Assembly (NCBI RefSeq): GCF_029428875.1
Contig: NZ_JAJSOO010000001.1
Span: forward strand, 3,968,001-4,032,000
DNA: 64,000 nt
Origin: Streptomyces sp. JH34
GTDB lineage: Bacteria; Actinomycetota; Actinomycetes; Streptomycetales; Streptomycetaceae
Reading direction: 5' to 3'
Positions 44,161 through 52,402 of the stretch are shown here, in pieces. Under the pieces are notes generated by a model. The model saw only the letters and a list, made by a program, of their open reading frames with translations, was not told where the DNA came from and ran no database searches. Numbering within the stretch: the stretch's first letter is position 1; each line of letters starts with the position of its first letter. The translations under genes and the position numbers were made by a program.

Positions 44161-45135
44161 GTGAACGCATCAGTTTCCAGAGAAGCCCTCGACGCGAGGG
44201 ACCGCCCTGCCCGCCTCACCGTCGGAGTCGTCGGCGCGGGCCGGGTCGGCCCCGCCCTCGCCGCCGCGCTGCAGCTCGCCGGGCACCGCCCGGTCGCCGT
44301 GTCCGGTGTCTCCGACGCATCTGTGCGCCGGGCCGCCGCCCTGCTGCCCGACGTCCCCCTCGTGACCCCCGCGGAGGTCCTCGCGCGCGCCGAGCTCGTG
44401 CTGCTGACCGTCCCCGACGACACGCTGCCCGGCCTGGTCGAAGGCCTCGCCGAGACCGGCGCCGTACGACCCGGGCAGCTGCTCGTCCACACCTCCGGGC
44501 GGTACGGGACCCAGGTGCTCGACCCCGCGCTGCGGGCCGGCGCCCTCCCGCTGGCCCTGCATCCGGCGATGACCTTCACCGGCACCTCCGTGGACGTCCA
44601 GCGGCTGGCGGGCTGCTCCTTCGGGGTCACCGCCCCGGAGGAGCTCAGGCTCGCGGCCGAGGCGCTCGTCATCGAGATGGGCGGCGAGCCCGAGTGGGTT
44701 GCCGAGGAGTCCCGGCCGCTCTACCACGCGGCTCTGGCGCTCGGCTCGAACCACCTGGTCACCCTCGTCGCGCAGTCGATGGACCTGCTCCGGCAGGCCG
44801 GCGTGGGCGCGCCCGACCGGATGCTCGGCCCCCTCCTGGGAGCCGCGCTCGACAACGCCCTGCGCTCCGGCGACGCGGCGCTGACCGGCCCCGTCGCCCG
44901 GGGTGACGCGGGCACGGTGTCCGCGCACATCCGGGAGCTGCGCGCGCACGCACCGCAGACGGTGGCCGGATACCTCGCCATGGCGAGGGCCACGGCCGAC
45001 CGGGCGCTCGACCACGGCCTGCTCAAGCCGGAGTCCGCGGAGGCACTGCTCGGCGTCCTGTCGGACAACGGCGCCGCCCACGGAACGAACGGAACGAACG
45101 GTCCCGGCGAGTCCGGGCCGGGGGAGAAGCGATGA
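44161..45135 (+). CDS. Rossmann-fold and DUF2520 domain protein
   Basis: This 324-residue protein starts at GTG 44161. The NAD(P)-binding loop is VGVVGAGRVGPALAAALQLAG, and the C-terminal DUF2520 helical domain starts near residue 135 (LHPAMTFTGTSVDVQ). It looks like a hydroxy-acid or ketopantoate-reductase-like dehydrogenase. In actinobacteria it regularly precedes panC, and here the ATGA overlap couples the two, so a role in pantoate supply is plausible but not shown. It is the first gene of a five-gene operon. Confidence 0.88.
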   Translation: MNASVSREALDARDRPARLTVGVVGAGRVGPALAAALQLAGHRPVAVSGVSDASVRRAAALLPDVPLVTPAEVLARAELVLLTVPDDTLPGLVEGLAETGAVRPGQLLVHTSGRYGTQVLDPALRAGALPLALHPAMTFTGTSVDVQRLAGCSFGVTAPEELRLAAEALVIEMGGEPEWVAEESRPLYHAALALGSNHLVTLVAQSMDLLRQAGVGAPDRMLGPLLGAALDNALRSGDAALTGPVARGDAGTVSAHIRELRAHAPQTVAGYLAMARATADRALDHGLLKPESAEALLGVLSDNGAAHGTNGTNGPGESGPGEKR

Positions 45136-46145
45136 ACACCGCACCCGCCACCCTGCTGCGCTCCGCCGCCGAGCTGGAAGCCCTGGGCCGGGCCGCCGGG
45201 GCCCGCCGCGCCGTCGTCATGACGATGGGCGCGCTCCACGACGGCCACGCCACCCTCATCCGCGCGGCACGGGCCGCGGCGGGCCCCGGGGGCCAGGTCG
45301 TGGTCACCGTCTTCGTCAACCCGCTCCAGTTCGGCGAGGCCGCCGACCTCGACCGCTACCCCCGCACCCTGGACGCCGACCTCGCCGTCGCCACGGAGGC
45401 CGGCGCCGACGCGGTGTTCGCCCCGTCCGTCGACGAGGTCTACCCCGGCGGCGAGCCCCAGGTCAGGATCACCGCGGGCCCCATGGGCGAGCGGCTGGAG
45501 GGCGCCGCCCGTCCCGGGCACTTCGACGGCATGCTCACCGTCGTCGCCAAGCTCCTCCACCTCACCCGGCCCGACGCCGCGTTCTTCGGACAGAAGGACG
45601 CCCAGCAGTTGGCGCTGGTCCGCCGCATGGTCCGCGACCTGAACTTCGGCATCGACATCGTCGCGGTGCCGACCGTCCGCGACCCGGACGGTCTCGCGCT
45701 CTCCAGCCGCAACCGCTTCCTCTCCGCCGAGGAGCGCAGTACGGCGCTGGCCCTGCCCAGGGCCCTGTTCGCCGCCCGCGACCGGCTCGCCGCCCAGCAG
45801 ACGCTGCACGCCCGCGCGCGGACGACACCGGAGCGCGAGGGGCGGGCCGCCGCCCTCACCCGCCTCGGAGAGGCACGGGCGGCCGCCGACACGCAGGCCG
45901 TGGCGCTCGCCCGGCCCACCGTCGCGCCGTCCGCGGTGCTGGCCGCGGCACGGGCGGTCCTGGACGAGGCGGCCGAGGCGGACGTGCCCCTCACCCTGGA
46001 CTACGTGGCGCTCGTCGACCCGGCGGACTTCACCGAGGTACCCGACGACCGCGTCAGCGGCGAGGCGGTCCTCGCCGTCGCGGCACGGGTGGGAGCCACC
46101 CGCCTGATCGACAACATCCCGCTGACCCTCGGAGCGCTCACATGA
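45132..46145 (+). CDS. panC: Pantoate-beta-alanine ligase
   Basis: This 337-residue enzyme makes pantothenate from pantoate, beta-alanine and ATP. The motifs are VMTMGALHDGHATLIR, VFVNPLQFGEAADLDRYPR, FFGQKDAQQLALVRR and LALSSRNRFLSAEER. It is about 50 residues longer than the E. coli enzyme because of an Ala/Arg-rich insertion after residue 215. The start overlaps the DUF2520 stop and the end overlaps nadB. Confidence 0.96.
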   Translation: MNTAPATLLRSAAELEALGRAAGARRAVVMTMGALHDGHATLIRAARAAAGPGGQVVVTVFVNPLQFGEAADLDRYPRTLDADLAVATEAGADAVFAPSVDEVYPGGEPQVRITAGPMGERLEGAARPGHFDGMLTVVAKLLHLTRPDAAFFGQKDAQQLALVRRMVRDLNFGIDIVAVPTVRDPDGLALSSRNRFLSAEERSTALALPRALFAARDRLAAQQTLHARARTTPEREGRAAALTRLGEARAAADTQAVALARPTVAPSAVLAAARAVLDEAAEADVPLTLDYVALVDPADFTEVPDDRVSGEAVLAVAARVGATRLIDNIPLTLGALT

Positions 46146-47926
46146 CCGGAATACGGCTGACCGCCCCCGCCCCCGGCTGGGCCATCGACGCGGACGTCGT
46201 CGTGGTCGGCTCCGGCGTGGCCGGTCTCACCACCGCTCTGCGCTGCTCCGCGGCGGGCCTCAGGACCGTCGTCGTCACCAAGGCCCGCCTCGACGACGGC
46301 TCCACCCGGTGGGCCCAGGGCGGCATCGCCGCCGCGCTCGGAGAGGGGGACACCCCCGAGCAGCACCTCGACGACACCCTGGTCGCCGGAGTGGGTCTGT
46401 GCGACGAGACGGCGGTGCGCGCCCTGGTCACCGAGGGGCCCGGCGCCGTACGCCGGCTGATCGACACCGGCGCGCACTTCGACACCACCGACACGGGGGC
46501 CATCGCGCTGACCCGTGAGGGCGGCCACCACCGCCGCCGCATCGCGCACGCGGGGGGTGACGCGACGGGTGCCGAGATCTCCCGTGCCCTCGTCGAGGCG
46601 GTCCGCTCGGCCGCCCTGCGCATCATCGAGAACGCCCTGGTCCTGGACCTGCTCACGGACGCCGAAGGCTGTGCCGAGGGTGTCACCCTGCACGTCATGG
46701 GAGAGGGGCAGCACGACGGCGTCGGCGCCGTCCACGCCCCGGCCGTGGTGCTCGCGACCGGCGGCATGGGGCAGGTCTTCTCCGCCACCACCAACCCGCC
46801 GGTCTCCACGGGCGACGGGGTGGCGCTCGCACTGCGGGCGGGCGCCGAGGTCTCCGACCTCGAATTCGTCCAGTTCCACCCGACCGTCCTGTTCCTGGGT
46901 GCCGACTCCGAGGGACAGCAGCCGCTGGTGTCCGAAGCGGTGCGGGGCGAGGGCGCCCATCTCGTGGACGCCTCCGGTACCCGTTTCATGCTCGGGCAGC
47001 ACGAGCTGGCCGAGCTGGCGCCCCGTGACGTCGTCGCCAAGGCGATCACCCAGCAGATGCACCTCCAGGGCACCGGGCACATGTATCTCGACGCCCGTCA
47101 CTTCGGCGCCGAGATGTGGGAGCAGCGGTTCCCGACGATCCTCGCCGCCTGCCGCGCCCACGGCATCGATCCCGTCACCCGGCCCATCCCGGTGGCCCCC
47201 GCCGCGCACTACGCCTCCGGCGGCGTGCGTACGGACCTCCGGGGCCGTACGACGGTGCCCGGCCTGTACGCCTGCGGCGAGGTCGCCTGCACGGGCGTGC
47301 ACGGGGCGAACCGGCTGGCGTCCAACTCCCTGCTGGAGGGCCTGGTCTTCGCCGAGCGCATCGCGGCCGACATCACCGGCGCCGCGGACGGGCCCCCGGC
47401 GGATTCCGGGGCCCCCGTCCGGCGCACCCCCGTGGCGGGTCCCGCCGGGGCCGGCACCGTCACGCTGCTGACCGCAGAGTCCCGGACCGCGATCCAGCGC
47501 ATCATGACCAGGGGTGCCGGGGTCATCCGTTCCGCCGGGAGCCTCGCCGCCGCGGCCGAGGAGCTGGAGGCGCTCCAGCGCGCCGCGGCCGCCGCAGAGG
47601 AGGACGGACCGAAGGACGCCGTGCCCGGGGTCGAGGCGTGGGAGGCCACGAATCTGCTCCTCGTCTCACGGGTCCTGGTCGCCGCCGCGCGGGAGCGCGA
47701 GGAGACCCGCGGCTGCCACTGGCGCGAGGACCTGCCCGACCGCGACGACGCCGCCTGGCGCCGCCACATCGTCGTCCGCATCGCCCCGGACCGGCAGCCC
47801 GTCGTCACCACGACGGACGGTGCCGGGTTCCCGCCCGTACGCCCCGGAGCCCCCGCGGGCCCCATGGACGCGGCAGCGTCCGACAGAATTCGCAACCATC
47901 CCGCCGACGCCCCCGAGGAGCCGTAA
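46142..47926 (+). CDS. nadB: L-aspartate oxidase
   Basis: This 594-residue flavoenzyme oxidises aspartate to iminoaspartate for NAD synthesis. The FAD loop is VVVVGSGVAGLTTALRC. The succinate-dehydrogenase-like core is GGHHRRRIAHAGGDATG, and the substrate region is LEFVQFHPT. The late AAHYASGGVRTDL and CTGVHGANRLASNSLLEGL complete the signature. nadA is not in this operon. It overlaps panC by ATGA; nadC starts 2 bases after the stop. Confidence 0.95.
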   Translation: MTGIRLTAPAPGWAIDADVVVVGSGVAGLTTALRCSAAGLRTVVVTKARLDDGSTRWAQGGIAAALGEGDTPEQHLDDTLVAGVGLCDETAVRALVTEGPGAVRRLIDTGAHFDTTDTGAIALTREGGHHRRRIAHAGGDATGAEISRALVEAVRSAALRIIENALVLDLLTDAEGCAEGVTLHVMGEGQHDGVGAVHAPAVVLATGGMGQVFSATTNPPVSTGDGVALALRAGAEVSDLEFVQFHPTVLFLGADSEGQQPLVSEAVRGEGAHLVDASGTRFMLGQHELAELAPRDVVAKAITQQMHLQGTGHMYLDARHFGAEMWEQRFPTILAACRAHGIDPVTRPIPVAPAAHYASGGVRTDLRGRTTVPGLYACGEVACTGVHGANRLASNSLLEGLVFAERIAADITGAADGPPADSGAPVRRTPVAGPAGAGTVTLLTAESRTAIQRIMTRGAGVIRSAGSLAAAAEELEALQRAAAAAEEDGPKDAVPGVEAWEATNLLLVSRVLVAAAREREETRGCHWREDLPDRDDAAWRRHIVVRIAPDRQPVVTTTDGAGFPPVRPGAPAGPMDAAASDRIRNHPADAPEEP

Positions 47927-47928
47927 CC

Positions 47929-48978
47929 GTGAGCACGCCCGAAGAGAATCCGCGCCCCACCCCCGTGGACGTACCGCTGATCCACATCGGCGTACCCGCC
48001 GAGTCCGGGGGCGGCTGCGGCGACGGCTGCGGCTGCGGTGACGGGTACGACCCCGACGGCCTGGAGTGCGGCCTCGATCCCGCACTGGCCCAGCTCCTGG
48101 CCGACGCCGGTCTGGACCCCGTCCAGGTCGAGGACATCGCGCACGTGGCGATCGAGGAGGACCTCGACGGGGGCGAGGACGTCACCACCGTGGCGACCGT
48201 CCCGGAGGACTCCGTCGCCACCGGTGACTTCACGGCGCGCGAGGCGGGCGTCGTCGCGGGGCTGCGCGTCGCCGAGGCCGTCCTGTCCATCGTCTGCACC
48301 GACGAGTTCGAGGTCGAGCGCCACGTCGAGGACGGCGACCGCGTCGTGGCAGGCCAGAAGCTGCTCACGGTCACCACCCGCACCCGGGACCTGCTCACCG
48401 GCGAGCGCAGCGCGCTCAACCTGCTCTGCAGGCTCTCCGGGATCGCCACCGCGACCCGCGCCTGGGCCGACGTGCTCGAAGGCACGAAGGCGAAGGTCCG
48501 CGACACCCGCAAGACCACTCCGGGGCTGCGCGCGCTGGAGAAGTACGCGGTGCGCTGCGGCGGCGGGGTCAACCACCGCATGTCCCTCGTGGACGCCGCG
48601 CTGGTCAAGGACAACCACGTGATCGCCGCGGGCGGCGTGGCCGAGGCGTTCAAGCGGGTCAGGACGACGTTCCCGGAACTCGCGATCGAGGTCGAGGTCG
48701 ACACCCTGGAGCAGGTCCGCGAGGTGCTCGACGCGGGTGCCGACCTGATCCTGCTGGACAACTTCACCCCGTCCGAGACCGCCGAGGCGGTCGCCCTCGT
48801 CGGTGGCCGTGCGGTGCTGGAGTCCTCGGGCCGGCTCACCCTCGGCTCCGCCCGCGCCTACGCCGAGGCCGGCGTGGACTACCTGGCCGTCGGCGCCCTG
48901 ACGCACTCCTCGCCGATCCTCGACATCGGCCTGGACTTCCGTGACACCGCGGCGGAGACCTACGGGGCCGGCGCCTGA
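47929..48978 (+). CDS. nadC: Nicotinate-nucleotide pyrophosphorylase (carboxylating) with a Cys/Gly-rich leader
   Basis: This is 349 residues from the GTG at 47929 (GAGGAG upstream). The enzyme core begins near residue 55 and has the NadC pattern: DLDGGEDVTTVATVPE, the RDTRKTTPGLRALEKYAV loop, GGGVNHRMSL, LVKDNHV and LLDNFTP. It converts quinolinate and PRPP to NaMN. The first 50 residues carry an unusual GGGCGDGCGCGDGYDPD stretch with three closely spaced Cys, absent from E. coli NadC and possibly a metal site. The stop overlaps the coaX start by one base. Confidence 0.95.
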   Translation: MSTPEENPRPTPVDVPLIHIGVPAESGGGCGDGCGCGDGYDPDGLECGLDPALAQLLADAGLDPVQVEDIAHVAIEEDLDGGEDVTTVATVPEDSVATGDFTAREAGVVAGLRVAEAVLSIVCTDEFEVERHVEDGDRVVAGQKLLTVTTRTRDLLTGERSALNLLCRLSGIATATRAWADVLEGTKAKVRDTRKTTPGLRALEKYAVRCGGGVNHRMSLVDAALVKDNHVIAAGGVAEAFKRVRTTFPELAIEVEVDTLEQVREVLDAGADLILLDNFTPSETAEAVALVGGRAVLESSGRLTLGSARAYAEAGVDYLAVGALTHSSPILDIGLDFRDTAAETYGAGA

Positions 48979-49775
48979 TGCTGCTCACCATCGACGTCGG
49001 CAACTCCCACACCGTCCTCGGCCTGTTCGACGGCGAGGAGATCGTCGAGCACTGGCGGATCTCCACGGACGCCCGGCGCACAGCCGACGAGCTGGCCGTC
49101 CTCCTCCAGGGCCTGATGGGCATGCACCCGCTGCTCGGTGTCGAACTCGGCGACGGCATCGAGGGCATCGCGATCTGCTCGACCGTCCCCGCCGTGCTCC
49201 ACGAGCTGCGGGAAGTCACCCGCCGCTACTACGGCGACGTCCCCGCGGTCCTCGTGGAGCCGGGCGTCAAGACCGGTGTGCCGGTTCTGACGGACAACCC
49301 GAAGGAGGTCGGCGCGGACCGCATCATCAACGCGGTGGCAGCCGTCGAGCTCTACGGCGGCCCGGCGATCGTCGTCGACCTCGGCACGGCCACGACCTTC
49401 GACGCGGTCTCCGCGCGGGGTGAGTACACGGGCGGGGTGATCGCCCCGGGCATCGAGATCTCCGTGGAGGCCCTCGGAGTGAAGGGCGCCCAGCTCCGCA
49501 AGATCGAGCTGGCGCGGCCCCGCAGCGTGATCGGCAAGAACACCGTCGAGGCCATGCAGTCCGGCATCGTGTACGGCTTCGCCGGTCAGATCGACGGGGT
49601 GGTCGAGCGCATGAAGAAGGAGCTGGCCGCCGACCCCGACGAGGTCACCGTCATCGCGACCGGGGGTCTTGCTCCGATGGTGTTGGGCGAGTCCTCCGTC
49701 ATCGACGAGCACGAGCCCTGGCTGACGCTCATCGGCCTGCGCCTCGTGTACGAGCGCAACATCGCCCGGATGTAG
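48978..49775 (+). CDS. coaX: Type III pantothenate kinase
   Basis: This 265-residue ASKHA-fold kinase has an N-terminal phosphate motif LTIDVGNSHTVLGLFDG. The GADRIINAVAAVELYG and VVDLGTATTFDAVS motifs follow, and the late VIATGGLAP completes the fold. It phosphorylates pantothenate, the step after PanC, without feedback by CoA. It is the last gene of the operon, followed by a hairpin. Confidence 0.95.
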   Translation: MLLTIDVGNSHTVLGLFDGEEIVEHWRISTDARRTADELAVLLQGLMGMHPLLGVELGDGIEGIAICSTVPAVLHELREVTRRYYGDVPAVLVEPGVKTGVPVLTDNPKEVGADRIINAVAAVELYGGPAIVVDLGTATTFDAVSARGEYTGGVIAPGIEISVEALGVKGAQLRKIELARPRSVIGKNTVEAMQSGIVYGFAGQIDGVVERMKKELAADPDEVTVIATGGLAPMVLGESSVIDEHEPWLTLIGLRLVYERNIARM

Positions 49776-49803
49776 AGCGCGCCCGCGACCACCTGCGGGA
49801 ACG

Positions 49804-49840
49804 GCTCGGTGGCGCGCCGTCCGACGGCGCGCCGCCGAGC
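49804..49840 (+). terminator. Terminator hairpin after the pan-nad-coaX operon
   Basis: This inverted repeat has 18-base arms (49804-49821, 49823-49840) and one G-T wobble, 29 bases after the coaX stop. No T-run follows directly. Beyond it, 49841-49885 is AT-rich and likely holds the promoter of the next gene. Confidence 0.8.
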
Positions 49841-49885
49841 GGTTGGTTAAGCGGATTTTGTCCATTTAGCACGTATTGTCGCGTC

Positions 49886-50512
49886 ATGCCCACGCCCTAC
49901 GGATCACGTGGCGGCATGGCGTTCAGCGCGGACGAGCTCCGGGTGCTCCGACGTGCTCTCGCCAACGCCCTCCACCCCACGCCCCTGCCGGAAGAGGATG
50001 TCCAGGACTGCCTGCGCCTGGCGGGCGCGGTGGACGAGGTGGTGAGCGAGGCGGGACGGCTGCGCGCCTTCCTCCTCGCCGATCTCGCCCGTTACCGCGA
50101 CGCGCTTCCCGGCTCACTCACCGGCTATCTCGAACTCCTCCAGGACGCCCTCGCCGCGGGCTACGACCCTCGCCCCGACGACCTCGCGGCCCTGCGCGCC
50201 CTGCGTGCCGGGCCGGTCGCGGCGGCCCTGCTGGAGCGCTGCCAGGTGCTGGCGGAGCGTTCGGTGCGGGCGCGTCTCGCCGGGCGCACGAGGCCGGCGA
50301 CGGCGCCCGCGCCGCGCAGCAGGCTGCTGGCCCTCCCCGGCGGGCTGGCGGCGGCCAAGGAGCCTGAGCGGCCCCGCACCCCGTCGCGGCCCCCCGCGCC
50401 GGCTCGTCCGGCGACTCCGGGGGAGCGGCCCATGCCCAAGCCGTCCGAGGTCTTCCCGCCCCGCCGCCGTCCCGCGCCGGCGCCTCCGCCTGAGGAGCGC
50501 GCCGTCTCCTGA
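49886..50512 (+). CDS. Conserved Streptomyces hypothetical protein with a Pro/Arg-rich tail
   Basis: This is 208 residues (the ATG at 49916 is a possible start). Residues 10-135 are helical (LRVLRRALANALHPTPLPEEDVQDCLRLA in part, then LRAFLLADLARYRDALPGSL). The last 70 residues are Pro/Ala/Arg-rich and disordered. I do not recognise the family. It is preceded by an AT-rich promoter-like stretch and followed 66 bases later by a small membrane protein gene. Confidence 0.75.
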   Translation: MPTPYGSRGGMAFSADELRVLRRALANALHPTPLPEEDVQDCLRLAGAVDEVVSEAGRLRAFLLADLARYRDALPGSLTGYLELLQDALAAGYDPRPDDLAALRALRAGPVAAALLERCQVLAERSVRARLAGRTRPATAPAPRSRLLALPGGLAAAKEPERPRTPSRPPAPARPATPGERPMPKPSEVFPPRRRPAPAPPPEERAVS

Positions 50513-50578
50513 AGCGGGCGACGCGCCTGAGGGGTGCCCGGGAGTGGCCGGAATGCCGGGCTCGCTACCCTGGACGGC

Positions 50579-50758
50579 ATGGACTACGTATCCGCGCTCG
50601 TTCCCCCCGTGGTGATGGCTGTCTTCTTCATCGGCCTCGTCAGGACCATCATCAAGAGCCAGGGCGGCCCGAACAAGGCCAAGGAGGACGCCGCGGTGGA
50701 CGCGGCGCTCGCCCGTGCAGAACTGGCCAAGCAGGCTCCGCGGCCCGAGGGCGTCTGA
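50579..50758 (+). CDS. Small membrane protein of unknown function
   Basis: This is 59 residues with one clear membrane helix (LVPPVVMAVFFIGLVRTII), then a Lys/Ala-rich helix. It resembles short single-pass Streptomyces proteins encoded close to the coaX/BlaI region. Start at ATG 50579. Function unknown. Confidence 0.75.
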   Translation: MDYVSALVPPVVMAVFFIGLVRTIIKSQGGPNKAKEDAAVDAALARAELAKQAPRPEGV

Positions 50759-50773
50759 CCCGGACCGAGCACG

Positions 50774-50810
50774 AAGGGCGCACGGCTCCACCGGAGTCGT
50801 GCGCCCTTTT
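50774..50810 (+). terminator. Intrinsic terminator
   Basis: A 14-base stem (one G-T wobble) around a 3-base loop is followed by TTTT. It lies 18 bases after the small membrane protein gene and ahead of the BlaI-type gene. Confidence 0.85.
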
Positions 50811-50859
50811 GCCGTTCATTAATTACCCCATTCCAGACATCTAGCACTAAGGTGACGCT

Positions 50860-51294
50860 GTGCCTCGCCAAATGGGAGAGCTGGAAGACGCCGTGATGAC
50901 ACGGGTCTGGCAATGGAACCGTCCGGTCACCGTGCGGGAAGTTCTCGAGGATCTTCAACAGGAACGGTCCATCGCGTACACGACCGTGATGACGGTTATG
51001 GACAATCTTCATCAGAAGGGCTGGGTCCGCCGGGAAGTGGACGGCCGGGCATATCGATATACGGCGGTCTCCACCCGCGCCGCATACTCGGCCGCACTGA
51101 TGAACGAAGCCTGGGCGCAGAGCGACAACCCGGCCGCCGCACTGGTCGCCTTCTTCGGCATGATGTCCGCGGAGCAGCGTGAAGCCCTCCGGGACGCGAT
51201 CCGTGTCGTGGCGCCCATCTTCCCCGAACCGGCCGGGAGTCCGCCCGACGGGACGACCGCGGCCGATGAAGCGCCGTCGGAGAGCGGGCGATAG
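50860..51294 (+). CDS. BlaI/MecI/CopY-family transcriptional repressor
   Basis: This 144-residue protein starts at GTG 50860 (AAGGTGA upstream). The winged helix is LEDAVMTRVWQWNRPVTVREVLEDLQ, then YTTVMTVMDNLHQKGWVRRE and RAYRYTAV. The C-terminal part would be the dimerisation domain cut by BlaR1-type proteases. No BlaR1/M56 gene or beta-lactamase is adjacent, so this is an orphan of the family. The upstream 45 bases are AT-rich. Confidence 0.88.
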   Translation: MPRQMGELEDAVMTRVWQWNRPVTVREVLEDLQQERSIAYTTVMTVMDNLHQKGWVRREVDGRAYRYTAVSTRAAYSAALMNEAWAQSDNPAAALVAFFGMMSAEQREALRDAIRVVAPIFPEPAGSPPDGTTAADEAPSESGR

Positions 51295-51303
51295 CGTCGG
51301 GGG

Positions 51304-51921
51304 ATGTCCCCAGAGCAGTCGCATACCGAGCACCACGCCGCGTCGCGAACAGGAGCGCACGGCGCGCCGGAAACCGGATCTCGCGCAGATGTTCATACCG
51401 GCCCGTCGGTAAATAAGCCGGCCATCACCGTACGCCGCGCCAGGACGAGCGATGTGGCGTCCGTCCGCGGACTCCTTGACGGCTACGTCTCCCAGGGCAT
51501 CCTGCTCGACAAAGCGACGGTGACCCTTTATGAGGACATCCAGGAGTTCTGGGTCGCCGAACGCGACGAGGACGCCCGCGTCATCGGCTGCGGCGCACTC
51601 CACGTGATGTGGGAAGACCTGGCCGAAGTCCGCACGCTCGCGGTCGACCGCGGCATCAAGGGCGCCGGAGTCGGACACCAGGTCCTGGACAAGCTCTTGC
51701 AGACCGCGCGCTGGCTCGGTGTCCGCCGGGTTTTCTGTCTCACGTTCGAAGTCGACTTCTTCGCCGCACACGGCTTCACCGAGATCGGAGAGACTCCGGT
51801 CGACGGAGATGTCTACAGCGAGCTGCTGCGTTCCTATGACGAGGGTGTCGCCGAGTTCCTTGGTCTCGAACGAGTGAAGCCGAACACCTTGGGCAACAGC
51901 CGGATGCTTCTGCACCTGTGA
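51304..51921 (+). CDS. GNAT acetyltransferase, amino-acid N-acetyltransferase (NAGS) type
   Basis: This is 205 residues; the first 38 or so look unstructured, so the true start may be later, but no good internal start is seen. The GNAT domain begins at ITVRRARTSDVASVRGLLDGY and has acetyl-CoA residues in TLAVDRGIKGAGVGHQVLDKLL. The end VFCLTFEVDFFAAHGFTEI is typical of short stand-alone N-acetylglutamate synthases of actinobacteria. It would start arginine synthesis. It starts 9 bases after the BlaI-type gene. Confidence 0.85.
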   Translation: MSPEQSHTEHHAASRTGAHGAPETGSRADVHTGPSVNKPAITVRRARTSDVASVRGLLDGYVSQGILLDKATVTLYEDIQEFWVAERDEDARVIGCGALHVMWEDLAEVRTLAVDRGIKGAGVGHQVLDKLLQTARWLGVRRVFCLTFEVDFFAAHGFTEIGETPVDGDVYSELLRSYDEGVAEFLGLERVKPNTLGNSRMLLHL

Positions 51922-52066
51922 ACGGCACAAGGCGGCGGAACCCTATGTCCGAATCGCGCATGTTTCCCGTGTTCTTGCGCTCCTGAACCTCTCCCAAGGG
52001 TTTGTGTTTTCCGGGGAAAAGCGGTTTCCTTTCCGCGTACTGCATTTTCGATGAAAGGAAAATCCG
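51922..52066 (+). promoter_or_regulatory. AT-rich upstream region of lsr2
   Basis: The 145-base gap holds runs such as TTTGTGTTTTCC, GGGGAAAAGCGGTTTCC and GCATTTTCGATG. It is far lower in GC than the flanking genes. AAGGAAA near 52057 serves as ribosome site for the GTG at 52067. Lsr2 binds AT-rich DNA, so self-control is likely; I cannot fix promoter boxes. Confidence 0.5.
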
Positions 52067-52402
52067 GTGGCACAGAAGGTTCAGGTCCTTCTAGTTGATG
52101 ACCTCGACGGTGGCGAGGCGGACGAGACCGTGACGTTCGCTCTGGATGGCAAGACGTACGAGATCGACCTCACCACGGCCAACGCGGACAAGCTGCGTGG
52201 TCTTCTTGAGCCGTACACCAAGAGTGGGCGTCGCACCGGTGGCCGCGCCGCGACCGGCCGTGGCAAGGGCCGCGCCGTTACCGGTGGCAACAAGGACACC
52301 GCCGAGATCCGCCGGTGGGCGCGCGAGAACGGCCACAACGTGAATGACCGCGGCCGCGTTCCCGCCGAGATCCGTGAGGCCTACGAGAAGGCCAACGGCT
52401 GA
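52067..52402 (+). CDS. lsr2: Nucleoid-associated xenogeneic silencer Lsr2
   Basis: This 111-residue protein starts at GTG 52067. The N-terminal dimer domain is VQVLLVDDLDGGEADETVTF, with GKTYEIDL following. The linker is Gly/Arg/Thr-rich. The C-terminal DNA-binding domain is IRRWARENGHNVNDRGRVP, carrying the AT-hook-like RGR. It coats AT-rich DNA and represses foreign and specialised-metabolism genes. It is the lsr2 of the conserved lsr2-clpC region (SCO3375 in S. coelicolor, from memory). Its end overlaps the convergent SCO3374-family gene by 22 bases. Confidence 0.96.
   Translation: MAQKVQVLLVDDLDGGEADETVTFALDGKTYEIDLTTANADKLRGLLEPYTKSGRRTGGRAATGRGKGRAVTGGNKDTAEIRRWARENGHNVNDRGRVPAEIREAYEKANG

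Noticed and set aside
44903..46141. Upstream in-frame extension of nadB through panC
   Set aside because: The region is panC in another frame, and the nadB start at 46142 overlaps the panC stop in the usual way.
50860..51921. A beta-lactam resistance cluster
   Set aside because: Only the BlaI-type repressor is present; the next gene is a GNAT acetyltransferase, not a lactamase or BlaR1.
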